This document shows positions 16,986 through 25,559 of a DNA stretch of 64,000 nucleotides, piece by piece. The DNA is from Wenzhouxiangella sp. AB-CW3 (GTDB lineage: Bacteria > Pseudomonadota > Gammaproteobacteria > Xanthomonadales > Wenzhouxiangellaceae): positions 2,681,225-2,745,224 of the forward strand of contig NZ_CP061368.1 in NCBI RefSeq assembly GCF_014725735.1, written 5' to 3'. The position numbers and the translations under genes were made by a program. The notes below the pieces were generated by a model. The model ran no database searches, had not been told where the DNA came from, and was given only the letters and a program-made list of their open reading frames with translations. Every line of letters starts with the position of its first letter. Position 1 is the first letter of the stretch.

Positions 16986-18680
16986 ATGAAACCGACTACC
17001 CTGGCAATCCTGCTCGCCGCCCTGATCATGGTGGGCTGCAGCCGTGATGACGACCGACCCGAACCCGCCGCACCCGAGGTGAATGCCGGCCTGAAGGCCG
17101 AGCTTTTCGAACGCATCGACGCCGACGCCGCCTACCTCATGGCCAACCTCGAGCCGCTGCCTGAGGACATCAGCGAACGTATTTGGGACATGTTCGGGCC
17201 AATGGCGGAAGGCAATCGCGAAGCCTATGAGGCCATGCCTGAAGCCTACGATCATCCCCTGCTGGCAGCGCTGGTCGAGGAGCTTGTGAACTTTGACAGC
17301 CGCGAAGCCTTCGAGGCGCGTGGCCTGCACGGCAACGGCCTCTGGGCCGTACACAGCCTTTCTCTGTTTCCGGTGCTGCACTGGCAATTGACCGACGCCG
17401 CGGCCTTTTCGGCCATGCTGGAACGCATTGGCGAGAACGCGGGCGTTGCATTGCCTTGGCGTGAGATCGATGATGCGGAAGTGCTCTGGATCGAAATGGG
17501 CGACTTTGGCCTGGCGCTGCGTCACGACGAGTACTTTGTGACCGCCGCGCTGATACCCGACGACTCCCGTCTGCTGCGTCGCGTGGCCGACCTGGAACGC
17601 CCAACCACCGCCTACACCCCGTCGGACCTGTCCCGGTTCAACGAAGAACGCGGGTTCTTGCCGCAGACCAGCGGATTTCTCGAATTCGGTCGACTGTTCG
17701 AGCGCCTGCTGGACGACGATGATGAACTCGCCGGTCCCGTGCATCTGGCCGCCGGCGTACAGGGCCTGCTCGCCGATCCCGCCTGCGATGCCGAACTGCG
17801 CACCCTGGTCAGCCAGATGCCGCGTATTTCAACCGGTTACTACAGTTTTGAGGATGGCGAGCTCTATTCCGGCACGAAGTTCGAGACCGACCCCGCGCTG
17901 GGAGAACGTCTGGCGAAAATCGCCGATGCCCCGGTCAGCCTGGAAGGGGATGCCGAGGCCATGTTCAGTTTCGGCCTGGCCTTCAATCTCGTTGCGGCCC
18001 GGGATTTTGTCCGCGACATGATCACCGGCTGGGTCGACAATCCGCCACAATGCGAGCTGTTTGCAGGTATTCGAGACAACGCGTCTGAATGGCAACTGGC
18101 CGTCAATCGCCCCATCCCGCCCATGGTCACCAACCTGCAGGGAGTGCGTGCGCGCCTGGATCGGGCCGTCATCGGCCAAGACATGAAGAGCGTGGAGGAC
18201 GCCTCGGGTTCACTGGCCGTGTTCATGCGCAACCCGCAGATGATCGTCGGCATGGCGCAGATGTTTTCCCCCGAACTGGCGGCCGTTTCCCTGGAGCCGG
18301 GTGGTGAACCCCAGCGGCTTCCCGAGGGTATCGTGCCGGACACCCAGGGTGTCAGTGCATGGATCGCCATGGGCGACAACGCTCTGGGTGTGGCCCTGGG
18401 TGAAGAACAGAAGGATCAGCTCATGCACCTGCTTGAGCCCGGCGAGGCGGGTAGCGCCATTGCCCATGTCGGCATCGACTTCGCCGCCTACGGCCGCCTG
18501 ATGGAGGACATGATGTCCGAGATCCAGACCCAGCTTGAGGATGCCGACACCGAACTCGAGCTAGGCGATGATGAAGAAATGTTCAGATTGCTGGCCGAAA
18601 TCTACGGTTATTCCGATTTTTCGCTGCACCTGACAACCGCGGGCGTGGAAATCAAGAGCCGGGTTCAACTGCGAGACTGA
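16986..18680 (+). CDS. Uncharacterised lipoprotein (564 residues)
   Basis: The N-terminus MKPTTLAILLAALIMVGCSRDDD is a clear type II signal peptide with lipobox and Cys at 18. Asp at the following positions may favour retention in the inner membrane by the Lol +2 rule; here +2 is Ser, so outer-membrane sorting is possible. The rest is acidic and periplasmic. It is built of alternating helical stretches and phrases such as GLWAVHSLSLFPVLHWQL and ISTGYYSFEDGELYSGTKFE, reminiscent of DUF3352-type proteins, but I cannot name a family with confidence. GGAG precedes the ATG at good distance. asnB begins 6 bp downstream, so the two are probably cotranscribed although no functional link is obvious. 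Confidence 0.75.
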   Translation: MKPTTLAILLAALIMVGCSRDDDRPEPAAPEVNAGLKAELFERIDADAAYLMANLEPLPEDISERIWDMFGPMAEGNREAYEAMPEAYDHPLLAALVEELVNFDSREAFEARGLHGNGLWAVHSLSLFPVLHWQLTDAAAFSAMLERIGENAGVALPWREIDDAEVLWIEMGDFGLALRHDEYFVTAALIPDDSRLLRRVADLERPTTAYTPSDLSRFNEERGFLPQTSGFLEFGRLFERLLDDDDELAGPVHLAAGVQGLLADPACDAELRTLVSQMPRISTGYYSFEDGELYSGTKFETDPALGERLAKIADAPVSLEGDAEAMFSFGLAFNLVAARDFVRDMITGWVDNPPQCELFAGIRDNASEWQLAVNRPIPPMVTNLQGVRARLDRAVIGQDMKSVEDASGSLAVFMRNPQMIVGMAQMFSPELAAVSLEPGGEPQRLPEGIVPDTQGVSAWIAMGDNALGVALGEEQKDQLMHLLEPGEAGSAIAHVGIDFAAYGRLMEDMMSEIQTQLEDADTELELGDDEEMFRLLAEIYGYSDFSLHLTTAGVEIKSRVQLRD

Positions 18681-18686
18681 ACAGAG

Positions 18687-20345
18687 ATGTGCTCCATACT
18701 TGGAATCTTCGACATCCCCGCAGGCCAGCGTGGCCTGCGGGGTATTGCACTGGAGGCATCACGCCGCCAGCGTCATCGTGGCCCCGACTGGAGCGGCATT
18801 TATGTCAATGACCGCGCCATCCTTGTTCACGAGCGCCTGGCCATCGTCGACATCGACTCCGGTGCCCAGCCCCTGTTCAGCCCCGACCGCAACCGGGTGC
18901 TCGGCGTCAACGGCGAGATCTACAATCACCGCGAACTGCGTGCCGAATGCCCGGACTACGACTTCCAGACCGGCTCGGATTGCGAGGTCATTCTTGCCCT
19001 GTACGATCGTCACGGCAGTGACTTTCTGAACCGGCTCAACGGCATCTATGCATTCGTGCTGTTTGACGAAAGCAGCGGTCGCTACCTGGTCGCCCGCGAT
19101 CCCATCGGAGTCATGCCGCTGTATTACGGACGTGACGATCAAGGCATGCTCTGGGTGGCCTCCGAAATGAAAGCCATTGAACCGCGTTGTGCGCAGGTTC
19201 GCACCTTTCCTCCGGGTCATGTGCTCGACTCGGCCGAAGGGCAGATCCGCCGCTGGTACGAACCGGCCTGGCAGGATTTCGAGCAGGCACAGGAACCGGC
19301 CGACTCGAGCCAGCTTCGCCTGGCGCTGGAGGCCGCCGTCCATCGTCAGATGATGTGCGATGTTCCGTATGGCGTCCTGCTCTCCGGCGGCCTGGACTCC
19401 TCCCTGATTGCCGCCATGGCCCAGCGATTTGCCGACCGACGCGTTGAAAGCGACGACACCGAAGCGGCATGGTGGCCCCGTCTTCACTCCTTCGCCATCG
19501 GCCTGGAAGGCTCACCCGACTTGGCCGCTGCCCGAGTCGCCGCCGAGGCCATTGGCACCCAGCACCACGAATTTCATTACAGTATCCAGGAAGGCCTGGA
19601 TGCGCTTGATGATGTCATCGCCCACATCGAGACCTTTGATGTCACCACGGTGCGGGCCTCGACCCCGATGTTTCTGCTGGCCCGCCGCATCAAGGCCATG
19701 GGCATCAAAATGGTGCTCTCGGGCGAAGGCGCCGACGAGATCTTCGGCGGCTATTTGTATTTTCACAAAGCCCCCGACGCGCGCGCGTTCCATGAGGAAA
19801 CAGTGCGCAAGCTCGACAAGCTCCACCTGTATGACTGCCTGCGCGCAAACAAATCCATGGCGGCCTGGGGTGTCGAGGCGCGTGTTCCGTTTCTCGACCT
19901 GGAGTTCCTCGACACGGCGATGAGCTTTGACCCCAAGGCCAAGATGGCCGGCGAGCACCGTCCCGAGAAAGCCATTCTGCGCGAGGCCGGCACCGGCTTG
20001 CTGCCCGACGAGATCCTGTGGCGCCAGAAGGAACAGTTTTCCGACGGTGTCGGCTATGGATGGATCGACGCACTCAAGGACCATGCCGACCAGGAGGTCA
20101 GCGATCGGGAATTGCTTGAGGCCGAACAGCGCTTCCCATTCAACCCGCCGACCACAAAGGAACAGTACCTCTACCGCCGCATCTTTGAGCGGCACTTTCC
20201 ATCACCGGCGGCAGCGGCCACAGTCCCGTCCGGTCCCTCGGTGGCCTGCTCCACACCCGAAGCCCTGGCCTGGGATGAAGGCTTCAGCCAGATGGCCGAC
20301 CCTTCAGGGCGGGCTGTTCGCGGAGTTCATGCCGACAGTTACTGA
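18687..20345 (+). CDS. asnB: Asparagine synthetase B (glutamine-hydrolysing)
   Basis: Converts aspartate, glutamine and ATP to asparagine. 552 residues, almost identical in length to E. coli AsnB. It starts MCSILGIFDI, so the N-terminal nucleophile Cys2 is exposed after Met removal. The glutaminase domain has RHRGPDWSG and VNGEIYNHRELR. The synthetase domain has the PP-loop LLSGGLDSSL near 230-239 and LSGEGADEIFGGYLYFHKAP, then GVEARVPFLD. All are consistent with an active enzyme. Its last 7 bp overlap the 3' end of hda on the other strand. The C-terminal 40 residues are more divergent than the core. Confidence 0.96.
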   Translation: MCSILGIFDIPAGQRGLRGIALEASRRQRHRGPDWSGIYVNDRAILVHERLAIVDIDSGAQPLFSPDRNRVLGVNGEIYNHRELRAECPDYDFQTGSDCEVILALYDRHGSDFLNRLNGIYAFVLFDESSGRYLVARDPIGVMPLYYGRDDQGMLWVASEMKAIEPRCAQVRTFPPGHVLDSAEGQIRRWYEPAWQDFEQAQEPADSSQLRLALEAAVHRQMMCDVPYGVLLSGGLDSSLIAAMAQRFADRRVESDDTEAAWWPRLHSFAIGLEGSPDLAAARVAAEAIGTQHHEFHYSIQEGLDALDDVIAHIETFDVTTVRASTPMFLLARRIKAMGIKMVLSGEGADEIFGGYLYFHKAPDARAFHEETVRKLDKLHLYDCLRANKSMAAWGVEARVPFLDLEFLDTAMSFDPKAKMAGEHRPEKAILREAGTGLLPDEILWRQKEQFSDGVGYGWIDALKDHADQEVSDRELLEAEQRFPFNPPTTKEQYLYRRIFERHFPSPAAAATVPSGPSVACSTPEALAWDEGFSQMADPSGRAVRGVHADSY

Positions 20346-21028
20346 TAAGGACTCCGGCCTGCGGCAAGCCGTTCACGCACCATGGGAATGGAGAGTGTTC
20401 GTCGCTCTGAAAGGGCTCGGGCAGCCAGCGCCTCAACCAGGCAGACCAGATGACCGGCATTTCGCGGCGCCCGGCTGAGCAGGTAATCAGTCACGCCCCG
20501 ACCCAATGGCACCTCGTGCTCGCGGGCCAGCCGTGTGACCAACTCGGCCAGATCACGCTCCTCCAGCGGTGAAATCGTCAGGCGAGTGGCCTGACCAAGC
20601 CGTGACTTGAGATCCGGGAGCACCACCGCGTCCCGTCCACGACCGCTGAGCATTACGCCGGCACGCTCCTGCCGCCAGCGATTGAGGGCGTTGAACAGGG
20701 CCCTTTCACCGTCCTCGCTGCCGGCTACGGAGTCGGCATCGTCGACCAGCACCCAGTCGGCACTGGTCTGCTCCAGCAAGGCCAACTGCCCCGGCTGACT
20801 CAAGCCGATGTACTGAGCCTGCCGACCTTGCCGCAGACACTGGTCCAGTACAGCCCAAAGCAAATGACTGCGACCGCTGCCCGACGGTCCCGCCAGAAAA
20901 TACCACTGACCCGGCTCGAGACCGCTTTTCAGCGTGCCAATGAGCGCACCGTTATCGCCGGTAACGAAGTTGTCAAAACTCGGACGTCGTGGCGGCTTGA
21001 GCGAAAGCGACAGCTGGGCATGCGTCAT
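20339..21028 (-). CDS. hda: DnaA regulatory inactivator Hda
   Basis: DnaA-related AAA+ protein that, with the sliding clamp, stimulates DnaA-ATP hydrolysis and so limits re-initiation. 229 residues. The N-terminus MTHAQLSLSL carries the clamp-binding QLxLxL motif at 5-10. The P-loop-like AGPSGSGRSH (46-55) has Arg in place of Lys as in E. coli Hda. WVLVDDADSV is the Walker B region and APRNAGHLVCLVEALAARAL the sensor 2/lid region. The ATG at 21028 is chosen over an upstream TTG because it puts the clamp motif at the expected place. It follows the phosphatidyltransferase gene by 14 bp. Confidence 0.94.
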   Translation of the reverse strand: MTHAQLSLSLKPPRRPSFDNFVTGDNGALIGTLKSGLEPGQWYFLAGPSGSGRSHLLWAVLDQCLRQGRQAQYIGLSQPGQLALLEQTSADWVLVDDADSVAGSEDGERALFNALNRWRQERAGVMLSGRGRDAVVLPDLKSRLGQATRLTISPLEERDLAELVTRLAREHEVPLGRGVTDYLLSRAPRNAGHLVCLVEALAARALSERRTLSIPMVRERLAAGRSPYQ

Positions 21029-21042
21029 GAGCAAGACAACCG

Positions 21043-21615
21043 TCAGGAGGAATCATCGCCAGCCCGCTGTCGGCTGATCTCGACAGCGCGCCGGGTCCAG
21101 ATCCAGACATACTGAACCAGCGTCACCAGCGTCATGAAACCGACCAGCCACACCAGCCCGATCTGCGCCTCAGGCGGAAACGGCACGCCGGCCAGCCGCA
21201 CCAGCACGAACCACATCAAAAACACTTGGCAGAAGGTATTGAATCGCGACAGCTGGGTGGGTTCGGCCACCACGCGCTCGAACCTCAGGTGATAGATCAT
21301 GCCGCCGCCGACAATCACCAGGTCCCGGAAGATGACCATCCCGATCAGCCACCAGGGCAGCTCGCCCAGCCAGCCCAGCGTCAGGTAACCAGCCACCATC
21401 AGGAACTTGTCGGCCAGCGGATCGGCCAGGCTTCCGAAGCGACTTTGCCAACTGAATCGCCGTGCCAGCCAGCCATCGAGCAGGTCGGACAGACCGGCAA
21501 AGATGGCCAGGGCCAGTGCCCACTGGTAGTGCCCGATCAGCAGCAACCACACGATCGGTGGCACCACGATCATGCGGCCAATGGTCAGCAGATTGGGTAA
21601 CCAGCTCAGATTCAA
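21043..21615 (-). CDS. CDP-alcohol phosphatidyltransferase family membrane protein (PgsA-like)
   Basis: A 190-residue integral membrane enzyme with about five or six helices. The complete CDP-alcohol phosphotransferase signature is present: D44, D47, G48, A51, R52, G61, D65 and D69 in SDLLDGWLARRF...GSLADPLADK. Activity on CDP-diacylglycerol is therefore likely; whether it makes phosphatidylglycerol phosphate, cardiolipin or another lipid cannot be told. The start is a TTG (21613-21615) inside a TTGA overlap with the DUF2066 gene's TGA, giving the family-typical beginning NLSWLPNLLTIGR. Genes of this type commonly sit between a DUF2066 gene and hda in gammaproteobacteria. Confidence 0.88.
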   Translation of the reverse strand: MNLSWLPNLLTIGRMIVVPPIVWLLLIGHYQWALALAIFAGLSDLLDGWLARRFSWQSRFGSLADPLADKFLMVAGYLTLGWLGELPWWLIGMVIFRDLVIVGGGMIYHLRFERVVAEPTQLSRFNTFCQVFLMWFVLVRLAGVPFPPEAQIGLVWLVGFMTLVTLVQYVWIWTRRAVEISRQRAGDDSS

Positions 21616-22667
21616 CGGCGCAACCGATACAACAAAACATCCCCGTCTGGCGGACCGGCGCGATCCACCAGACCTCCCATCTCCAGAAACTGCTCCAGAC
21701 CCTCGCCCCCGAGTTCGAGCTCGAACTCTAGACTGCGCCCACCGGCACGGACCACGCGCAGATCTTCCACAACGCTCAGATCGGCCAGGTAGGACTGGAC
21801 TTCGGCGAAATGCACATCGTCGACGATTCCCTCGACACGAATCCGTCGCACACCGCTATCGCCCTCCGATTCCCGAACTGCATAGCGGCTCGCCATGGCC
21901 GATGCCAGGCGCTCCATGCCACGCTGGATCAGCATGTCGCGGTACAGACCGGTATGCTGCAAGCCGGCATCGGCTCCGCCCACTCGCCAGTACCAACGTG
22001 CCGACCAGATTGGGCTATCGAGAGCCGGCTCCTTGCGCAGATCCAGCATCGCGACCACCTGGCTGCCGTACCGCCGGGCCGCCGGCATGGCGGAATCCAG
22101 AAACCCGCCGCGAATATCGGCCAGCGCCACTTCCGCCATGTCCAGCGCATCGCCCAGCGGCCAGACAATATCCAGCCCAAGACGTCGGGCCTGCTCGGCC
22201 ACCACCGCCTCGAGCCAGGGATCTTCGGCAAATGTCGCGCCCTCTTCATCCTCAACAGCCATCCACAGAAGAATGGCCGGCCGCTCCCGGCCCCAGCGCG
22301 GCATGCCATGTTCCCGAAGCAGCCGATCGACAGCTCGCTGATCGAACTCGACCCGTGCCCGCAGCTCGGTCACCGTTTCACCGGACTCTTGCAGTCGATC
22401 CCGACGCACGGTGTGCCGTGCCTGGACCAGGTTGTTGATCTCGGCCGACCCCAGCGCCAGTGATTCGACTGGCGAATGCTCGACCTGTCCAGTCAAACGC
22501 AGCAACACCTCGTCCAGGGCCCGCCGAACGGCCCGATCATCCATGCCGCCATCATCAGGCAAAACCGCCTCGCCGGTATATAGATCACTAGCCAGCACCA
22601 CCGGAGCCAGAAGCACCAGCGCAAGCAAAAACGACACCACGGGCAGATGTGTGAAAATGCGGGTCAT
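21612..22667 (-). CDS. DUF2066 domain-containing exported protein
   Basis: 351 residues with a Sec signal peptide (MTRIFTHLPVVSFLLALVLL, predicted cleavage after VLAS). The DUF2066 domain begins with DLYTGEAVLPDDGGMDDRAV. It continues with RALDEVLLRLTG, VQARHTVRRDR, VEFDQRAVDRLLREHGMPRWGRERPAILLWMAVED and LGLDIVWPLGDALDMAEV, which are characteristic of the family. The function is unknown; probably periplasmic. The frame is open far upstream into a tandem repeat, but the ATG at 22667 with the signal peptide is the credible start. It ends in a 4-bp overlap with the phosphatidyltransferase gene. Confidence 0.85.
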   Translation of the reverse strand: MTRIFTHLPVVSFLLALVLLAPVVLASDLYTGEAVLPDDGGMDDRAVRRALDEVLLRLTGQVEHSPVESLALGSAEINNLVQARHTVRRDRLQESGETVTELRARVEFDQRAVDRLLREHGMPRWGRERPAILLWMAVEDEEGATFAEDPWLEAVVAEQARRLGLDIVWPLGDALDMAEVALADIRGGFLDSAMPAARRYGSQVVAMLDLRKEPALDSPIWSARWYWRVGGADAGLQHTGLYRDMLIQRGMERLASAMASRYAVRESEGDSGVRRIRVEGIVDDVHFAEVQSYLADLSVVEDLRVVRAGGRSLEFELELGGEGLEQFLEMGGLVDRAGPPDGDVLLYRLRR

Positions 22668-22694
22668 AAGTCGGGGAAAGATACCATATGGGGA

Positions 22695-22918
22695 GTTGGT
22701 TGGTCGCTTCTTGCCGCCCAAAGGGCGGCAAACCGCAACCAACCAACCCGTCAAGCAATTGTCTACTCGCCTGCGGCTCGCAGACCGTTGGTTGGTCGCT
22801 TCTTGCCGCCCAAAGGGCGGCAAACCGCAACCAACCAACCCGTCAAGCAATTGTCTACTCGCCTGCGGCTCGCAGACCGTTGGTTGGTCGCTTCTTGCCG
22901 CCCAAAGGGCGGCAAACC
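22695..22918. repeat. 92-bp tandem repeat, two full copies and a 40-bp partial copy
   Basis: Units start at 22695, 22787 and 22879, exactly 92 bp apart, and look identical base for base over the shared length. Each unit begins with a hairpin, TTGCCGCCC-AAA-GGGCGGCAA, flanked by GGTTGGT and ACCAACC that extend the stem. The rest contains CGCCTGCGGCTCGCAG. It occupies the start of the 396-bp gap between the DUF2066 gene and purM. It gives rise to spurious open frames on both strands. Confidence 0.95.
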
Positions 22919-22940
22919 CCGCAGCCCTGCCTCCCACCCC

Positions 22941-22988
22941 ACTTAACACTTAACACTTAACACTTAACACTTAACACTTAACACTTAC
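22941..22988. repeat. Heptanucleotide tandem array (ACTTAAC)n before purM
   Basis: Six perfect copies of the 7-bp unit ACTTAAC (22941-22982) plus ACTTAC. The array is about 75 bp upstream of the purM start. The same unit family, seen as TTAACAC or its complement GTGTTAA, recurs near 37734, 39606 and 57550. The remaining 75 bp to purM is C-rich (CACCGCCCCACCCCC) with no obvious sigma-70 promoter. Confidence 0.9.
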
Positions 22989-23063
22989 CCCACCGCCCCA
23001 CCCCCAAGCACCACCTCCCCCAATCCCGTAAAATCCTCCTCAAACCACCCAACACCCCCAACC

Positions 23064-24095
23064 ATGTCCGAAAACAAGTCCCCCGGCCTCAGTTATCGCG
23101 ATGCCGGTGTCGATATCGATGCCGGCAATGCACTGGTCGACCGCATCAAGCCGCTGGTGGCCCGTGCTTCCCGTCCCGAGGTGCTTGGTGGACTGGGAGG
23201 ATTCGGTGGCCTCTTCCACCTCGGCGAACGCTTCAACGATCCCGTGCTGGTTTCCGGCACCGACGGGGTCGGCACCAAGCTGCTGCTGGCACGGCAGATG
23301 GACAGGCACGACACCATCGGCATCGACCTGGTGGCCATGTGTGTCAACGATATCCTGGTCTGTGGTGCCGAGCCGCTGTTCTTTCTCGACTATTTCGCCT
23401 GCGGCAAGCTGGAAGTGGATGCGGCCGCCGATGTGGTAGCCGGCATTGCCGAGGGCTGCCGCCAGGCTCACTGCGCCCTGATTGGTGGCGAGACCGCCGA
23501 AATGCCTGGCATGTACGGTCCGGGAGAATACGACCTGGCCGGGTTCACCGTCGGTGCCGTCGAGCGTTCCGCGCTGATCGACGGCATGGGCATCGACGAG
23601 GACTGCGTGGTGCTCGGTCTGTCCTCGTCGGGCCCGCACAGCAACGGTTATTCCCTTATTCGCAAGGTCATTGAAGTCAGCGGAGCGAATCTGAGTCAGG
23701 ATCTCGATGGTCAGCCGCTGGGCGAGGCATTGCTGGCCCCGACCCGGATTTACGTCCCCGCAATACTTGACCTGATCGGGGGTTTCGACATTCGCGGCAT
23801 GGCGCATATTACCGGTGGCGGACTGACCGAGAACATCGTGCGTGTGATCCCCGAGCACCTGGGGCTGGAGATCGACAGCCGGACCTGGACGCCACCGGCC
23901 GTGTTCCATTGGCTGTCCGAAGTCGGCAAGATCGACTCGGCTGAGATGCGACGCACATTCAACATGGGCATCGGTTTTGTCTTGATCGTGCCCGAATCGA
24001 TGACAGCACCAATTGCCGCTCGCCTCGACGAACCGGCGCCGGTGATCGGGCGCATCGTCCGGCACGAAAGCGGGGAGCGCGTGCGCTTTGTCTGA
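23064..24095 (+). CDS. purM: Phosphoribosylformylglycinamidine cyclo-ligase (AIR synthetase)
   Basis: Fifth step of de novo purine synthesis: ATP-dependent ring closure of FGAM to AIR. 343 residues, standard length. Signature segments include [73 protein letters not shown], and the C-terminal [14 protein letters not shown] and [11 protein letters not shown]. All are canonical. It overlaps purN by 8 bp, giving the conserved purMN operon. The upstream gap carries the tandem repeats described at 22695 and 22941. Confidence 0.98.
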   Translation: MSENKSPGLSYRDAGVDIDAGNALVDRIKPLVARASRPEVLGGLGGFGGLFHLGERFNDPVLVSGTDGVGTKLLLARQMDRHDTIGIDLVAMCVNDILVCGAEPLFFLDYFACGKLEVDAAADVVAGIAEGCRQAHCALIGGETAEMPGMYGPGEYDLAGFTVGAVERSALIDGMGIDEDCVVLGLSSSGPHSNGYSLIRKVIEVSGANLSQDLDGQPLGEALLAPTRIYVPAILDLIGGFDIRGMAHITGGGLTENIVRVIPEHLGLEIDSRTWTPPAVFHWLSEVGKIDSAEMRRTFNMGIGFVLIVPESMTAPIAARLDEPAPVIGRIVRHESGERVRFV

Positions 24096-24777
24096 GCAAC
24101 CGCGCCTGGTCGTGCTCGCCTCGGGTCGCGGCAGCAACTTCCAGGCCATTCTCAACGCCATCAAGCAGCAACGACTGGCAGCGACCCTCGGTGCCATGAT
24201 CAGCGACCGCGCCGGCGCCGGTGCGCTGGAACTGGCTGCCAATCAGGACGTCGACACGGTCTGCATTGAACCGCGCCACTTTTCCGGGCGCGACGACTAC
24301 GAAAAGGCGCTGATGACCGCCATCGACGGCTTTGCCCCCCACTGGGTGGTGCTGGCCGGATTCATGCGGGTACTGGGGGCCAATCTCGTGCATCACTACC
24401 TGGGACGGATGATCAATATCCATCCATCCCTGCTGCCGCGCCACCGCGGCCTCAACACCCACCGCCGGGTGCTTGAGGCCGGCGAGAGCGATCATGGCGC
24501 AAGCGTGCACTTCGTTACTCCCGCACTCGACTCCGGACCCGTCATCGCCCAGGTGCGGATGCGGGTTGCAGAAGACGACACAGCCGATACACTGGCGGAT
24601 CGACTGCTGCCGCTCGAGCACCGCCTATATCCGGCGACACTGGCACTTTTGCTCGATCACCGTGTCGAATTGCGCGATGAGGATATTTGCATTGATGATC
24701 AAACGATTGCTGCTCCCCTTCGGCTTGGCCGCGATCTGGACGATGACGGTCGCCTGGTCCGGCCCGGTGAACGCTGA
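24088..24777 (+). CDS. purN: Phosphoribosylglycinamide formyltransferase (GART)
   Basis: Transfers formyl from 10-formyl-tetrahydrofolate to GAR in purine synthesis. 229 residues. The catalytic Asn-His-Asp set is visible in [20 protein letters not shown] (N and H) and [11 protein letters not shown] (D). [15 protein letters not shown] is the N-terminal loop. The only sensible start is a TTG at 24088, with GGGGAG ten bases upstream, inside the end of purM. The C-terminal 40 residues after the core domain run longer than usual and overlap the start of the DUF3108 gene in another frame. Confidence 0.95.
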   Translation: MSEQPRLVVLASGRGSNFQAILNAIKQQRLAATLGAMISDRAGAGALELAANQDVDTVCIEPRHFSGRDDYEKALMTAIDGFAPHWVVLAGFMRVLGANLVHHYLGRMINIHPSLLPRHRGLNTHRRVLEAGESDHGASVHFVTPALDSGPVIAQVRMRVAEDDTADTLADRLLPLEHRLYPATLALLLDHRVELRDEDICIDDQTIAAPLRLGRDLDDDGRLVRPGER

Positions 24778-25474
24778 AGCCGGCTCTAACAGCGACGCGC
24801 CACTGCCGCCGCATACCGCGACCTACGAGGTGCTCAGGCGGGGGACCAAGATTGGCGAGATCCATGTCTCGCTTAGCCAGCGTGACGACGGCATCTGGTA
24901 CTACAACACCGAGACCGAAGCCACCCACCGCCTGGCGCGCCTGCTGCGACTGTCCGGCGAGGAATCGGCCCATTTCGTGTGGCGCGACAACCGCATCCTG
25001 ATGCTGACCTACCACCAGGTACTGCGCACCCCGCGCGGAACGGAGTACTGGCAGCACCGCCTCGACTGGGACGAAAAGATCGTCCACACGAAAAGCTCGG
25101 AGGGCGAGTTCACCCACGAAATCGAGCCGGAGATGGTCGACCCCCTGAGCCTCAGGCTGCAGCTGGCTGTGGACCTGAACGACCCGGAGCGCCGCAGCGC
25201 CGATCACCAGTTTCGCCTGATCGACGAGGACGAACTCGACGACGAGGGCTTCACCTACGGCGGCGAGGATCGCCTGGAAGTCCCGGCCGGCTGCTTCGAT
25301 GCCATTTTCCTTGAACGGGTCCAGCGCCCCGATTCGGTGCGCACCAACACGTCCTGGCATTCCGAGAACTTCCACTGGATGCCACTGCGCATCCTGCAGA
25401 CCCGAAAGGACCGCGACGAACTGGACGTACGCCTGCTCGAAACCTCGATCGAGCTGGGCGACACCAGTTGCTGA
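24695..25474 (+). CDS. DUF3108 domain-containing exported protein
   Basis: 259 residues with a Sec signal peptide ([20 protein letters not shown], predicted cleavage near VNA-EA). The mature part has the DUF3108 pattern: HTATYEVLRRGTKIGEIHVSL, then RLLRLSGEESAHFVWRDN, then DPLSLRLQLAVDL, and a C-terminal lipocalin-like beta half ending VRLLETSIELGD. Proteins of this family are thought periplasmic or outer-membrane associated; function unknown. The start lies inside the 3' end of purN (83-bp overlap), so it is coupled to purMN. An ATG at 24677 would add six residues. Confidence 0.85.
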   Translation: MIKRLLLPFGLAAIWTMTVAWSGPVNAEAGSNSDAPLPPHTATYEVLRRGTKIGEIHVSLSQRDDGIWYYNTETEATHRLARLLRLSGEESAHFVWRDNRILMLTYHQVLRTPRGTEYWQHRLDWDEKIVHTKSSEGEFTHEIEPEMVDPLSLRLQLAVDLNDPERRSADHQFRLIDEDELDDEGFTYGGEDRLEVPAGCFDAIFLERVQRPDSVRTNTSWHSENFHWMPLRILQTRKDRDELDVRLLETSIELGDTSC

Positions 25475-25503
25475 CGGTGGAGCGCGTGGCTCACCCGTCA
25501 CGA

Positions 25504-25531
25504 TTCACGGATCACAATTCAGGCCTATAAT
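25504..25531 (+). promoter_or_regulatory. Predicted sigma-70 promoter for the M48 metalloprotease gene
   Basis: A perfect -10 TATAAT (25526-25531) is preceded after 16 bp by TTCACG (25504-25509). The start would fall about 20 bp before the ATG at 25560, suggesting the metalloprotease gene has its own promoter in addition to read-through from purMN. Confidence 0.5.
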
Positions 25532-25559
25532 CATCGCAGACAAACACCGAGTCGAGACC

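Noticed and set aside
15864-17744. 626-codon open frame on the minus strand
   Set aside because: It lies antisense to pntB and the lipoprotein gene, both well supported. The translation is rich in His/Gln/Gly with no domain, as expected for the complement of GC-rich codons.
22681-22960. Small open frames and possible CRISPR in the 92-bp repeat
   Set aside because: Units are contiguous, without unique spacers, and no cas gene is near. The open frames repeat the same 30 residues and have no start signal.
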